This document shows, piece after piece, positions 7,589-15,017 of a stretch of DNA of 16,487 nucleotides. Under the pieces are notes generated by a model, which was not told where the DNA came from, did no database searches, and saw nothing but the letters and a program-made list of their open reading frames with translations. Position 1 is the first letter of the stretch. Each line of letters opens with the position of its first letter. Source of the stretch: CAYOHP01 sp964403795 [NCBI: uncultured bacterium] (GTDB lineage: Bacteria; Muiribacteriota; UBA6191; CAZXTJ01); the NCBI GenBank assembly GCA_964403795.1, contig CAYOHP010000143.1, positions 1 to 16,487 on the forward strand, in the 5' to 3' direction. A program made the position numbers and the translations under genes.

Positions 7589-8491
7589 ATGCCTTCCATC
7601 GTCGTGACCGGATCGATCGGCATCGACACCATCGAGACGCCCGGGGGACGTGCCGACCACGTTCTCGGAGGCTCCGCCCCCCACTTCGCGGTGGCCGCCT
7701 CGCTGTACACCGACGTCGGCCTGGTCGGGGTGGTGGGGTCCGACTTCCCGGAGGAGCACCGGGAATTCCTGCAGGCCCGGAAGATCGACCTGGAAGGGCT
7801 CGAGGTCTCGCGGGCCAAGACCTTCCGGTGGACCGGGCGGTACCACGAGAACCTGAACCACCGGACCACCGTCGAGGTCCGCCTCGACATCTTCGACGGA
7901 TACCGGCCGAAGGTACCCGAGGTCTACCGCTCGCCCCGGATCCTGTTCCTCGCCAACGTGGGCCCCGATGTGCAGCTCGACGTGCTCGACGGGGTGGGGA
8001 CCGCCGACCTGGTGGCCGCCGACACCATGGAGCTGTGGATCGAGACCCGGCGCGACGAGGTCGACGAGCTGCTCGCCAGGGTCGACCTCCTGTTCCTGAA
8101 CGAGGACGAGGCCCGGCACCTGACCGGGTGCGACAACCTCTACCAGGCGGGTCGGAGGGCCCTGGAGCTGGGGCCGCGCCTGGTGGTCCTGAAGAAGGGC
8201 AGCCACGGAGCCATCCTCTTCGACGGCGACTCGGTGTTCTGCGTGCCGGCCTACCCCTGGACCCAGGTGGTCGATCCCACCGGGGCCGGCGATGCCTTCG
8301 CAGGCGGATTCCTCGGTCACCTCGCCAGGGAAGGGTGGACCCGGCCCGAGTCGCTGCGGCACGCCCTGGTGCACGGCTCGATCATGGGATCGGTCAACGT
8401 GGCCGGGTTCTCGTGCCACGCCTTCCGGGAGCTGGATCCCGGCGAGATCGACCGGCGCTTCGAGCGCTTCCGCGAGATCACCCGCTTCTAG
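7589..8491 (+). CDS. PfkB-family sugar/nucleoside kinase
   Basis: This 300-residue cytoplasmic kinase of the ribokinase/PfkB family transfers phosphate from ATP to a sugar or nucleoside hydroxyl. The family's N-terminal glycine pair lies at residues 27-28 (LGGSAPHFAVAAS). The C-terminal signature DPTGAGDAFAGGF starts at residue 229, with Asp235 as the expected catalytic base in the anion-hole motif GAGD. The middle carries FLNEDEARHLTG (near 167-178) and LVVLKKGSHGA, both typical. The length matches the family. I chose the ATG at 7589 because the family starts right at the first strand (PSIVVTGSIGID). In-frame ATGs at 7526, 7541 and 7565 would add a tail with no match and no good ribosome site. 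The substrate cannot be told from sequence. The gene converges on the secreted protein gene with only 15 bases between. Confidence 0.93.
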   Translation: MPSIVVTGSIGIDTIETPGGRADHVLGGSAPHFAVAASLYTDVGLVGVVGSDFPEEHREFLQARKIDLEGLEVSRAKTFRWTGRYHENLNHRTTVEVRLDIFDGYRPKVPEVYRSPRILFLANVGPDVQLDVLDGVGTADLVAADTMELWIETRRDEVDELLARVDLLFLNEDEARHLTGCDNLYQAGRRALELGPRLVVLKKGSHGAILFDGDSVFCVPAYPWTQVVDPTGAGDAFAGGFLGHLAREGWTRPESLRHALVHGSIMGSVNVAGFSCHAFRELDPGEIDRRFERFREITRF

Positions 8492-8506
8492 CCGGGGGCT
8501 TGCCCG

Positions 8507-10045
8507 CTAACGGCCGCGGCGACCGGGCGGGAGTTCGCCTTCCTCCTGCTGGGCGGCGTCGTCGAAGAACTCCCAGTGGATCCCGGGTTCCCCTTGGGCC
8601 CCGGGCGGCTCGCCGGCCTCGTCGGTTCCGGACCACCGCTGCCCGGCGCGGGACGTGGAACGGGCCGGTGCGGCCGGCTCCGGCTCCGGCTCCGGGAAGG
8701 CTTGCCAGCCTTCCCCAGCCTGGTCGGGCGCCTCGCCGGCGGGGGCCCCTGGACTGGGCGGCGAAGCGGCTGCCGGAGGATTCCCGGAATCGGGTCCCTC
8801 GCCGGGTGCCCGCAGGGGGGGGATGCGGCCGGAGGTCCGGGGCGGCGACCTGGCCGAGGGATCGGCCTCCCGCAGTCGGTAGAGGGCGGCTGCCAGGCGC
8901 TCGGCGACCGGGTCGGAAGGCTCCGGCGGGTCGGGCAGCTCGTCGGCGGTGGGACCCGAGCGGGGGTCCCGGGGTGCCGGATCCGGGCGGGTCCGGGTCC
9001 GTGCCTCGGGTCGCACCAGGGCGAACCCGGCATCCGGGGATTCCGGGATCGGGTTCCGTCGGGCCGCGGTCTCGGGCGCCTCGCGTGGCGGTCGGTCCTG
9101 ACGGCGTCGGCGGCTCGCCGGAGGCGGGCGGGTCGGGCGCCCGGTGGGCTCCCGGGGCGGTGCCGGCTCGCGGGCGCGGGTCGCCGGCCCTGAGGCCGGT
9201 TCCGGGGCGTCCCCGACCGGAGCGAGCACCAGGGGCGGGGGTTCTGGGGTCGAGAGCCAGGCGGCCAGGAGCTCGGCGTCGTCGTCCCGGAGGTAGACGG
9301 TGGCTCCTCCCAGGCCCCCTCGCGAGGCCGCCCGGAGGATCCTGTCCCCGGGCAGGGGGGCCGCGGGTCGGTCCAGGTAGGTCACCGCCCGGCCGGCCGC
9401 CAGGGCTCCGAGCCAGGCGCCGGCAGCCGGGAGGGCACTGCCACCGCCCAGCGCCCGGATGCTGGGGATCAACGGCGGGAGGAAGCCGGCGGCGACCCCG
9501 GGTGGGAGCAGCAGGAGGATCCGGTCCGGGCGCGGCTCGTCCGGGTCCCGCAGTGGCGGCGAGCGATCGGGCGGCCGTCGGGAGACGAAGGGCGCCAGGG
9601 CCACCAGGAGGTCGCCGAGGCCGACCTCGATCTCGACGTCGTCGAAGTCCGGGGGGACGGCCCGCCGGGAGAGTTCGCGGGCCGAGCCGAGCTGCAGATC
9701 GAGGGCTACCCCGAGAGCCGGCTCGGCGGCCGCCAAGTCGCCGAGCGCGATCTCCTCACCGATGGGGTGGGTGTAGAGCAGGGCCTTGAGGGAGGTCTCG
9801 GCGGCCGCCCGGGCCGGATCGCCGACCCCGGATCTCGGGCCCAGCCCCCGGGCCCGGGCCACGCCGGCGGAGAAATCGATCGAGGCCTGGGAGAGGGACC
9901 TCTGCAGCAGGGCTCCGGCCGGGCGCGGGGGAGGCGCCTCGGCCTCGGCGTCGACCTCGGCCCGGATCGGGCCGACCACCAGGCAGGCCAGGAGCAACGG
10001 TGCCAAGGGCGCCAGGAGCAGGGGCACGGGGTTCCACGTTAGCAC
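8507..10045 (-). CDS. secreted proline/arginine-rich protein of unknown function
   Basis: The predicted product is 512 residues. The N-terminus is a plausible signal peptide ([22 protein letters not shown]) with cleavage after Ala29. LLAC at 18-21 could alternatively be a weak lipobox. Residues about 30-280 contain moderately ordered sequence, including [19 protein letters not shown] and a second hydrophobic stretch. The rest (about 280-512) is low-complexity, rich in Pro, Arg, Ala and Glu, with an EPEPEPE run. It ends in an acidic/aromatic patch ([16 protein letters not shown]) that may be the only conserved part of the tail. The GTG at 10045 has GGAGG only about 2 bases upstream, and the in-frame GTG at 10027 is too far from it, so the start is uncertain. 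I recognise no family. The signal peptide and the otherwise empty gap argue that it is real. Confidence 0.6.
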   Translation of the reverse strand: MLTWNPVPLLLAPLAPLLLACLVVGPIRAEVDAEAEAPPPRPAGALLQRSLSQASIDFSAGVARARGLGPRSGVGDPARAAAETSLKALLYTHPIGEEIALGDLAAAEPALGVALDLQLGSARELSRRAVPPDFDDVEIEVGLGDLLVALAPFVSRRPPDRSPPLRDPDEPRPDRILLLLPPGVAAGFLPPLIPSIRALGGGSALPAAGAWLGALAAGRAVTYLDRPAAPLPGDRILRAASRGGLGGATVYLRDDDAELLAAWLSTPEPPPLVLAPVGDAPEPASGPATRAREPAPPREPTGRPTRPPPASRRRRQDRPPREAPETAARRNPIPESPDAGFALVRPEARTRTRPDPAPRDPRSGPTADELPDPPEPSDPVAERLAAALYRLREADPSARSPPRTSGRIPPLRAPGEGPDSGNPPAAASPPSPGAPAGEAPDQAGEGWQAFPEPEPEPAAPARSTSRAGQRWSGTDEAGEPPGAQGEPGIHWEFFDDAAQQEEGELPPGRRGR

Positions 10046-10137
10046 GACCTCCCCCGGTGTCCCGGACCGGGATGTCGGCGGGTCGCGGGAGGATCCCGGA
10101 CCTCTCGGGGTGCGATTTCCGGGGATCCGGAGCCCGG

Positions 10138-10146
10138 TGCTACGCT
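10138..10146 (+). promoter_or_regulatory. possible extended -10 promoter of spoVG
   Basis: TGC-TACGCT matches the TGnTAnnnT pattern and would give a leader of about 50 bases before the spoVG start. No -35 hexamer is recognisable. It lies in the divergent region shared with the secreted protein gene. Confidence 0.3.
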
Positions 10147-10203
10147 GGCTGCGAGCAGCCCCGGGGTGGCACGGTCCCGGGGATCGGACGGTGGGGGGGG
10201 ACC

Positions 10204-10530
10204 CTGGAGATCACCGAGGTCCGGCTCAGGCTCGTCGACGATGCGGAGGGACCTCGGCTCCGGGCCTTCGCCTCCGTCACCTTCGATCAGGCCTTCGTGG
10301 TCCACGACCTCAAGGTGATCGACGGCCCCTCCGGACTGTTCGTGGCCATGCCCTCCCGTCGCTCCGGGAACGGCGAGTTCCGCGACATCGCCCATCCCAT
10401 CGATCCCGGGATGCGCGCCCGACTCACCGAGGCGGTCCTCGCCGAATACCGACGGCAGTTGGACCAGCGCGCCTGCGAGCCGGGCGGGGGAGGGGCGCCC
10501 GTGGGAGGCTCGCGGGCCGAGCGGCGTTGA
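10204..10530 (+). CDS. spoVG: SpoVG family regulator
   Basis: The 108-residue product matches SpoVG over its whole core. It runs from the first strand ([10 protein letters not shown]) through [11 protein letters not shown] (31-41) and [10 protein letters not shown] (44-53) to [10 protein letters not shown] (57-66) and the C-terminal helix. SpoVG proteins are small nucleic-acid-binding regulators, known for effects on septation, sporulation and virulence genes in Firmicutes and Borrelia, and also present in non-sporulating bacteria. A Gly-rich C-terminal tail follows residue 92. The odd feature is the start. The family's first residue falls on CTG at 10204, and no in-frame ATG, GTG or TTG lies nearby upstream. 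Either CTG is used, or the G8 run at 10193-10200 is one base short; one extra G would put the GTG at 10191 in frame. Function here is inferred from the family. Confidence 0.9.
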   Translation: MEITEVRLRLVDDAEGPRLRAFASVTFDQAFVVHDLKVIDGPSGLFVAMPSRRSGNGEFRDIAHPIDPGMRARLTEAVLAEYRRQLDQRACEPGGGGAPVGGSRAERR

Positions 10531-10555
10531 TCGGGGTCCCTGAGCGTACTAGCAT
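10527..10555 (+). promoter_or_regulatory. probable promoter of tRNA-Gln
   Basis: TTGATC (10527-10532) and TAGCAT (10550-10555) each match four of six consensus bases and are separated by the ideal 17 bases. Transcription would start just ahead of the tRNA at 10566. The -35 element overlaps the spoVG stop codon. Confidence 0.45.
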
Positions 10556-10565
10556 GGTCGGGCCC

Positions 10566-10641
10566 TGGGGCGTCGCCAAGTCGGTAAGGCACCAGACTTT
10601 GGCTCTGGCATTCCTAGGTTCGAGTCCTAGCGCCCCAGCCA
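10566..10641 (+). tRNA. tRNA-Gln (anticodon TTG)
   Basis: The full cloverleaf is visible. The acceptor TGGGGCG (10566-10572) pairs with CGCCCCA (10631-10637), followed by discriminator G and an encoded CCA (10639-10641). The anticodon stem CCAGA (10592-10596) pairs with TCTGG (10604-10608) around loop CTTTGGC, placing TTG at 10599-10601 and reading CAA (and CAG by wobble). The T arm CCTAG-GTTCGAGT-CCTAG is intact. The overall sequence is close to the familiar bacterial tRNA-Gln pattern. The TPR gene starts 29 bases downstream. Confidence 0.97.
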
Positions 10642-10669
10642 TACCAGGATCCCCCTTCCGACGGAGCCC

Positions 10670-13300
10670 GTGACCCCTCGCCCCGCTCTCGAGTCCCGAT
10701 CCCGGCTGCCGGTTCCCCGCTCCCTGTGGGTCGCCTGGCTGGTCGGTCCGGCCCTGGTCTGGGGTCCCGGGTGCTCCTCGCGCCAGGGCCAGGCGCCCCG
10801 GACCTCGACCGCCCCCGCGACCGCGCCCAAGGTCCGTTCCGCCGGCCTCCAGGCCGCCCTCGACCTCTACGACGCGGGACGCTACGGCGAGGCCGCCACC
10901 ACCCTGGCCGGCCTGCTCGCAGCTTCCGACGGCGGGGGACCCGAGGCCTACTCCCTGCTGGGTCTGACCCATCTCCAGCAGAAGGACTTCGCCTCGGCCG
11001 AGAAGGTGCTGCGGGAGGGACGGGCCCGCCATCCCAAGGACGGATCGGTCGCCGAGGCCCTCGGGCGGATGTACCTGATGCGAGCCAAGGAAGCCTTCGA
11101 GCGGGACGACCGGCCCGCTGCCAAGCAGGCCATGGCGCAAGCCATCGCCGAGGCCCCTCCGGCCGCCGGCCTGGGATCCGAGGCTCGCCGAGCCTACCAG
11201 GAAGCCGCGGTGGCCCGTCTGAGGGCCGGCCAGGCCCAGGGAGCCCTGGACCTGGTCGGGGATGCCCTGGGCCTGGGGCTCACCTCCCCGGAGATCCAGC
11301 TGGTCGGGGCTGCCGGTCTCCATGGTCTGGGCAAGGTGGCCGAGGCGAGGGCCGCGGCCGCCACCCTCGATCCCGGGTCCTTCGCGGATCCGGAGCTGGC
11401 GGCGCTCCTGTCCGAGTTGCGCGGCGCCTCGACCAGGGGACGGCGTCGCACCGCCGACTGGGGTCGGAGTGCCGAGGAGCTGGTGGCGGCCGGCCGTCTC
11501 CAGGAGGGACTGGCAGCCTACCGCCGTGCCCTGGAGACCCCGGCAGGTCGCGGGCCCGGCCGGGCAGGCCTGCTCCGGGGAGCCTTCGGGGTGGCGCTCG
11601 AACTCCGGTCGTTCGAATCGGCTCGCGAGTACCTCGAGGCCCGACGGCTCCTGGCTCCCCAGGACCTGGAGGTCGAGCTCGACGAGGCCCGGCTCCTTGG
11701 CCAGTCCGAGGGCGGCGAGACGGCCCGTCGCTTCCTCGAGGAGCTGGCCACCCGGCGGGGCGAGGACCCCAGGGTCCAGCTGGCCCTGGCGGCCCAGCGG
11801 GTGACCGACGGAGAGGACGCCGCCGCCCAGACGGCCCTCGACCGGCTGCTGGGAACACCTGGATTGGCCTCCGAGGTCGAGGCCGATGCCTATGAACTGC
11901 TGGGGATCCTGGCTGCCAAACGCCAGGACCTCGACGGGGCCGAGGAGTGGTGGAAGCGGTTGGTCACGCTGGAGCCCGGCCACGCCAAGGCGTACTTCAA
12001 CCTCGGGTTCCTCAACCAGAAGCGGGGTCGCTGGAGGGAGGCCGTCGAGTACCTCGAGCGGGCGGTCGAGGCCTCCGGACCGCGGGATCCCGAGCACGCC
12101 AAGTACCTCTATTGGCTGGGACTCGGGCATCGCCAGAACGGGACCACCAAGGAGCTCTGCCGCACCTTCGAGAAGCTCCTGGTCGTGGCTCCCGCCGACG
12201 ATCCCTACCGCAAGCAAGGCGAGGTGATCCTCGAGCGGGAATGCGGTCGGGACCAGGGTCGACCGGCCGCGCTCCCCGAGGATCCCTCCCATCCCCTGAA
12301 CCAGGCTTTCGACCGCCTCGCCTCGGGGGACGAACGGGGGGCCGAGGAAGCCCTGGGGCGAGCCCTGGCCCAGGCCTCCAGCAAGGCCGAACAGCGGCTG
12401 GCGCGGACTGGATGGGCGAGGCTCGAGGCCCGTCGGGCCCGTCCCGCGTGGCGGGCGTTCCACCTGGAGGAGGCGCTGGCCATCGAAGCCACCCCCGAGG
12501 TCCAGTTGGAGCTGGCCCAGGCCTACTTCGAGCTCGGCGCCTATGCACGCTCGCTCGCGACCTGGGAGAAGCTCGGACGGGCGGCCCCGGACCAGGCCCG
12601 TCGCCGCTACGAGATCGCCCGGTGCCTGGACCGGTTGGGACGTGCCGGGGACGCCATGGAGGCCTACGAGGAGGCGATCTCGCTGGACCCCGAGGGAACC
12701 CAGGTGGCGGGAGCCCGGGCCCGGCTCGACGAGCTGGTCTCCGACGGGATGCAGGGCGAGGCCGCGTCGGGGAGTGCCGAGGCGGCTCCGGTCGACGGAT
12801 TGCTGGCCCTGGCCGAGGTTTACCGCCACGAGGGCCGCGCCGACCGGGCGGCGTCGATCCTGGAGGAGGCCACCCGGCAGGGCTCGGGTTCCGCCGCCGC
12901 CTGGGTCGGCGTCGGCAACCATCGACGTGCGGCAGGGGATGCGACGGGGGCCCGGCAGGCCTTCGAGAAGGCCCTGGAGATCGACCCGGGATCGGCGGCC
13001 GCGTCGCTGGCGATGGCCCGGCTCGAGCTCGAGGATCCCTCCCGCCTCCAGGCCGGCTTCGAACTCCTCTCCCGGGCCCGGGCGGCCGGCGGGCGGGACG
13101 GCAGCGAAGCCACCCTGGAACTGGTCCGCCTCTACCGCTCGGTAGGGCAGGAAGCGGATGCGCGGGTCCTCCTGGGCGAGGTGATCCGCTCGGCGGGCGA
13201 GCCCGATCTGGTGCAGAAGGCCAAGGAGCTCATGGATCCCCCGGCGGTTCTCGGGACTTCTGCCCCGGGGGCCGGCTCCGACCCCGGCAGGGGGATCTGA
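10670..13300 (+). CDS. large TPR-repeat protein, probable lipoprotein
   Basis: This is an 876-residue protein. The N-terminal hydrophobic segment (about 19-33) ends in GPGCSSR, so Cys35 is a candidate lipidation site, although GPGC is not an ideal lipobox. The rest is a long array of tetratricopeptide-type helix pairs. Clear units include AYFNLGFLNQKRGRWREAVEYLERAV, split over helices near residues 440-470. Others are LELAQAYFELGAYARSLATW, AMEAYEEAISLDPEG and ARQAFEKALEIDPGSAA. TPR arrays are protein-binding scaffolds; exported ones often serve envelope or secretion complexes. The GTG at 10670 has GGAG three bases upstream, a short spacing, so the start is uncertain. It lies directly after tRNA-Gln and may share its transcript. 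Its TGA lies at the edge of the palindromic element. The partner is unknown. Confidence 0.88.
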   Translation: MTPRPALESRSRLPVPRSLWVAWLVGPALVWGPGCSSRQGQAPRTSTAPATAPKVRSAGLQAALDLYDAGRYGEAATTLAGLLAASDGGGPEAYSLLGLTHLQQKDFASAEKVLREGRARHPKDGSVAEALGRMYLMRAKEAFERDDRPAAKQAMAQAIAEAPPAAGLGSEARRAYQEAAVARLRAGQAQGALDLVGDALGLGLTSPEIQLVGAAGLHGLGKVAEARAAAATLDPGSFADPELAALLSELRGASTRGRRRTADWGRSAEELVAAGRLQEGLAAYRRALETPAGRGPGRAGLLRGAFGVALELRSFESAREYLEARRLLAPQDLEVELDEARLLGQSEGGETARRFLEELATRRGEDPRVQLALAAQRVTDGEDAAAQTALDRLLGTPGLASEVEADAYELLGILAAKRQDLDGAEEWWKRLVTLEPGHAKAYFNLGFLNQKRGRWREAVEYLERAVEASGPRDPEHAKYLYWLGLGHRQNGTTKELCRTFEKLLVVAPADDPYRKQGEVILERECGRDQGRPAALPEDPSHPLNQAFDRLASGDERGAEEALGRALAQASSKAEQRLARTGWARLEARRARPAWRAFHLEEALAIEATPEVQLELAQAYFELGAYARSLATWEKLGRAAPDQARRRYEIARCLDRLGRAGDAMEAYEEAISLDPEGTQVAGARARLDELVSDGMQGEAASGSAEAAPVDGLLALAEVYRHEGRADRAASILEEATRQGSGSAAAWVGVGNHRRAAGDATGARQAFEKALEIDPGSAAASLAMARLELEDPSRLQAGFELLSRARAAGGRDGSEATLELVRLYRSVGQEADARVLLGEVIRSAGEPDLVQKAKELMDPPAVLGTSAPGAGSDPGRGI

Positions 13301-13463
13301 GAGACCGTGAACCTTTCCCCGCCTGGCTTCGAACGACCCATCATCCCCGCCTGCGGCAGCGCTCTCCTCGCAGGCAGGATCCGCTGCCCGCATCGTCGAG
13401 CGCCTTGCATGCGGGGCGCTGGGTCGCTCGCGGGCCGACGTCGGAGAAAGGTCCACGGTCTCT
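13300..13463. repeat. 164-bp nested palindromic element (MITE-like or long hairpin)
   Basis: The outer arms AGAGACCGTGAACCTTTC (13300-13317) and 13446-13463 are reverse complements with one mismatch in 18. Inside them, nested in order, pair CGACCCA 13334-13340 with TGGGTCG 13420-13426, CCCCGC 13345-13350 with GCGGGG 13411-13416, and GGCAGCG 13355-13361 with CGCTGCC 13382-13388. An alternative inner hairpin pairs GCCTGCG 13349-13355 with CGCAGGC 13369-13375. It exactly fills the gap between the TPR stop and the pth start. TCTGA occurs at both borders (13296-13300 and 13461-13465), as a target duplication might. No open frame of note lies inside. It could be a small non-autonomous element or a transcript structure controlling pth. 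Confidence 0.7.
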
Positions 13464-13468
13464 GACCC

Positions 13469-14110
13469 TTGGAAGACGATCCCGTCCTCGTGGTAGGGTT
13501 GGGCAATCCGGGCGAGAAGTACCGGTGGAACCGTCATAATGTCGGGTTCCTCTTCCTCGACCATCTGGCAGGAAGACTCGCCCCAGGCGGCTGGAAGGGT
13601 CGGAGCAAGTTCGGTGGCGAGGTCGTCGACGGGCGACTCGCGGCACGGAGGGTCTACCTGTTCAAGCCCCTGTCCTTCATGAACCTCTCCGGCGGCCCGG
13701 TGGCGCGGGCCGCGGGGTTCTTCTCGATCCCCGCCGAACGCATCCTGGTCTGCGTCGACGACGTCGCCCTCCGGTTCGGCTCCTTCCGGGTCCGCAGCGC
13801 CGGCTCGGCCGGTGGCCAGAAGGGCCTGGTGGACGTGATCCGCTCCCTGGGGACCGAGGCCGTGCCCCGCTTCCGGTTCGGTGTCGGGATGGGGGACCGT
13901 CCCCAGAACCTCGCCGGCTACGTGCTCGGCGACTTCGGCAAGGCGGAGCGGGAGGCCCTCCCGGGCCTCTTCGACCACGCCGCCGCAGCCCTGGAGACCT
14001 TCCTGGTGGCGGGACCGGATGCGGCCGCCAGCAAGTTCAACATCACGGTCCGGGAGCCGGGCGAGACCGCCGGGAGCGCGGCCGTCGGCAAGGGCCGCGT
14101 CAACCGCTGA
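13469..14110 (+). CDS. pth: peptidyl-tRNA hydrolase
   Basis: Pth cleaves the ester bond of peptidyl-tRNAs released by stalled ribosomes and is normally essential. The product is 213 residues, close to the usual length. Family motifs are in place: GLGNPG (Asn13), RHNVGF with the catalytic His23, SFMNLSG (Asn72) and VDDVAL (Asp97, equivalent to E. coli Asp93). In the next motif the E. coli GGHNG appears as GGQKG (Gln117, Lys118), so the residues matching His113 and Asn114 are changed. The TTG start at 13469 gives the expected short lead before the first strand. The ribosome site is weak (AAAGGT about 16 bases upstream, inside the arm of the palindromic element), so translation may depend on whether that arm is paired. 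The sigma gene follows after 38 bases. Confidence 0.94.
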   Translation: MEDDPVLVVGLGNPGEKYRWNRHNVGFLFLDHLAGRLAPGGWKGRSKFGGEVVDGRLAARRVYLFKPLSFMNLSGGPVARAAGFFSIPAERILVCVDDVALRFGSFRVRSAGSAGGQKGLVDVIRSLGTEAVPRFRFGVGMGDRPQNLAGYVLGDFGKAEREALPGLFDHAAAALETFLVAGPDAAASKFNITVREPGETAGSAAVGKGRVNR

Positions 14111-14133
14111 AGGCGAGGGTGGACCGAGTGCGA

Positions 14134-14140
14134 GGAGGTG
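14134..14140 (+). promoter_or_regulatory. strong ribosome binding site setting the sigma gene start
   Basis: GGAGGTG lies 8 bases before the GTG at 14149. In-frame GTG codons at 14119 and 14128 lie upstream of this site and have no comparable site of their own. Confidence 0.7.
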
Positions 14141-14148
14141 AACCCGCA

Positions 14149-14958
14149 GTGTCCGCGGACGAGAGCCAGGACAAGAGGGTCGGCGACGACGACGAGGACC
14201 TCCGACTCTGGCGGAGCTACAAGGAGGTCGGCAATCCCGCGATGCGGGAGCAGCTGATCCTCAAGTACGCCTCCTTCGTGAAGTACGTCGCCGGTCGCAT
14301 GGCCATCAACCTGCCTTCCAACGTCGAGTACGACGACCTGGTGAGCTACGGGATCTTCGGGCTGATCGACGCCATCGAGAAGTTCGACCCGGAGCGGGCC
14401 ATCAAGTTCAAGACCTACGCCAAGACCCGGATCCGGGGAGCCATCCTCGACGAACTCCGGGTCCTCGACTGGACCCCCCGCTCGATCCGCCAGAAGTCCA
14501 AGCAGCTCGAGCGTGCCTATGCCACACTCGAAGCGCAGCTGGGCCGGGAAGCGAGCGACGAGGAGGTCGCGGAGTTCCTGGGGGTCGACCCCAGGGACCT
14601 CCACAGGATGTTCGACGACGCCAAACAGTCGCTGATGATCAGCCTCGACGAGGGCGACCCGGAGGGCGAGGGCGGACCGGTCAGTCGCCTCGACCTGCTC
14701 GAGGACGAGACCTCGCTCCCTCCCGATGCCCGGGCCGAGTCCCAGGAGCTGAAGACCATCCTGGCCCAGCACATCGCCGAGCTCAACGAGCGCGAGCGTC
14801 TCGTCATCACCCTCTACTACTTCGAACGCCTGACCTCGAAGGAGATCGGGAGCATCCTCGGGGTCTCCGATTCCCGGGTGAGCCAGCTCCACACCAAGGC
14901 CGTGCTCAAGCTCAAGGGGAAGCTCTCGAAGATGAGAGAGACCCTGGGTCGGGACTGA
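14149..14958 (+). CDS. fliA: FliA/WhiG-family RNA polymerase sigma factor
   Basis: This is a 269-residue sigma-70 family factor of the sigma-28 type, which lacks region 1 and directs RNA polymerase to a special promoter class (flagellar, sporulation or other developmental genes). Region 2 spans about 36-107 (YASFVKYVAGRMAINLPSN, YDDLVSYGIFGLIDAIEKFD, FKTYAKTRIRGAILDELR). Region 3 spans about 110-165, with LGREASDEEVAEFLGV. Region 4 spans about 205-258, with the helix-turn-helix LTSKEIGSILGVSDSRVSQL. The sequence after region 2 (LDWTPRSIRQKSKQLE) is characteristic of this subfamily. The symbol is by family only; WhiG or another name may be more apt, since no flagellar gene is in view. It is probably co-transcribed with pth. 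No anti-sigma gene is seen nearby. Confidence 0.92.
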   Translation: MSADESQDKRVGDDDEDLRLWRSYKEVGNPAMREQLILKYASFVKYVAGRMAINLPSNVEYDDLVSYGIFGLIDAIEKFDPERAIKFKTYAKTRIRGAILDELRVLDWTPRSIRQKSKQLERAYATLEAQLGREASDEEVAEFLGVDPRDLHRMFDDAKQSLMISLDEGDPEGEGGPVSRLDLLEDETSLPPDARAESQELKTILAQHIAELNERERLVITLYYFERLTSKEIGSILGVSDSRVSQLHTKAVLKLKGKLSKMRETLGRD

Positions 14959-15017
14959 TCCTGCTGGGCGAGCCGCGCCCCCGTCCCGACCCCCTCGGCG
15001 GCCCAGCGGTCGCGCCC

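Noticed and set aside
8492-8506. GGGGGCTTGCCC-type hairpin in the 15-base gap between convergent genes as a terminator
   Set aside because: The stem is only about 3-4 bp, has no T-run and lies in a gap too short to judge.
7828-9789. 653-residue open frame on the plus strand
   Set aside because: It overlaps the PfkB coding end and runs antisense to the secreted protein. It is dominated by Arg, Pro and Gly with no motif, as expected for a shadow frame in GC-rich DNA.
13494-13499. TGG-TAGGGT as a further extended -10 motif
   Set aside because: It lies inside the codons for the conserved VGLGNPG motif of pth, so it reflects coding sequence.
10424-13978. 1184-residue open frame on the minus strand
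   Set aside because: It runs antisense through spoVG's end, tRNA-Gln, the TPR gene, the palindromic element and part of pth, all of which have strong independent support.
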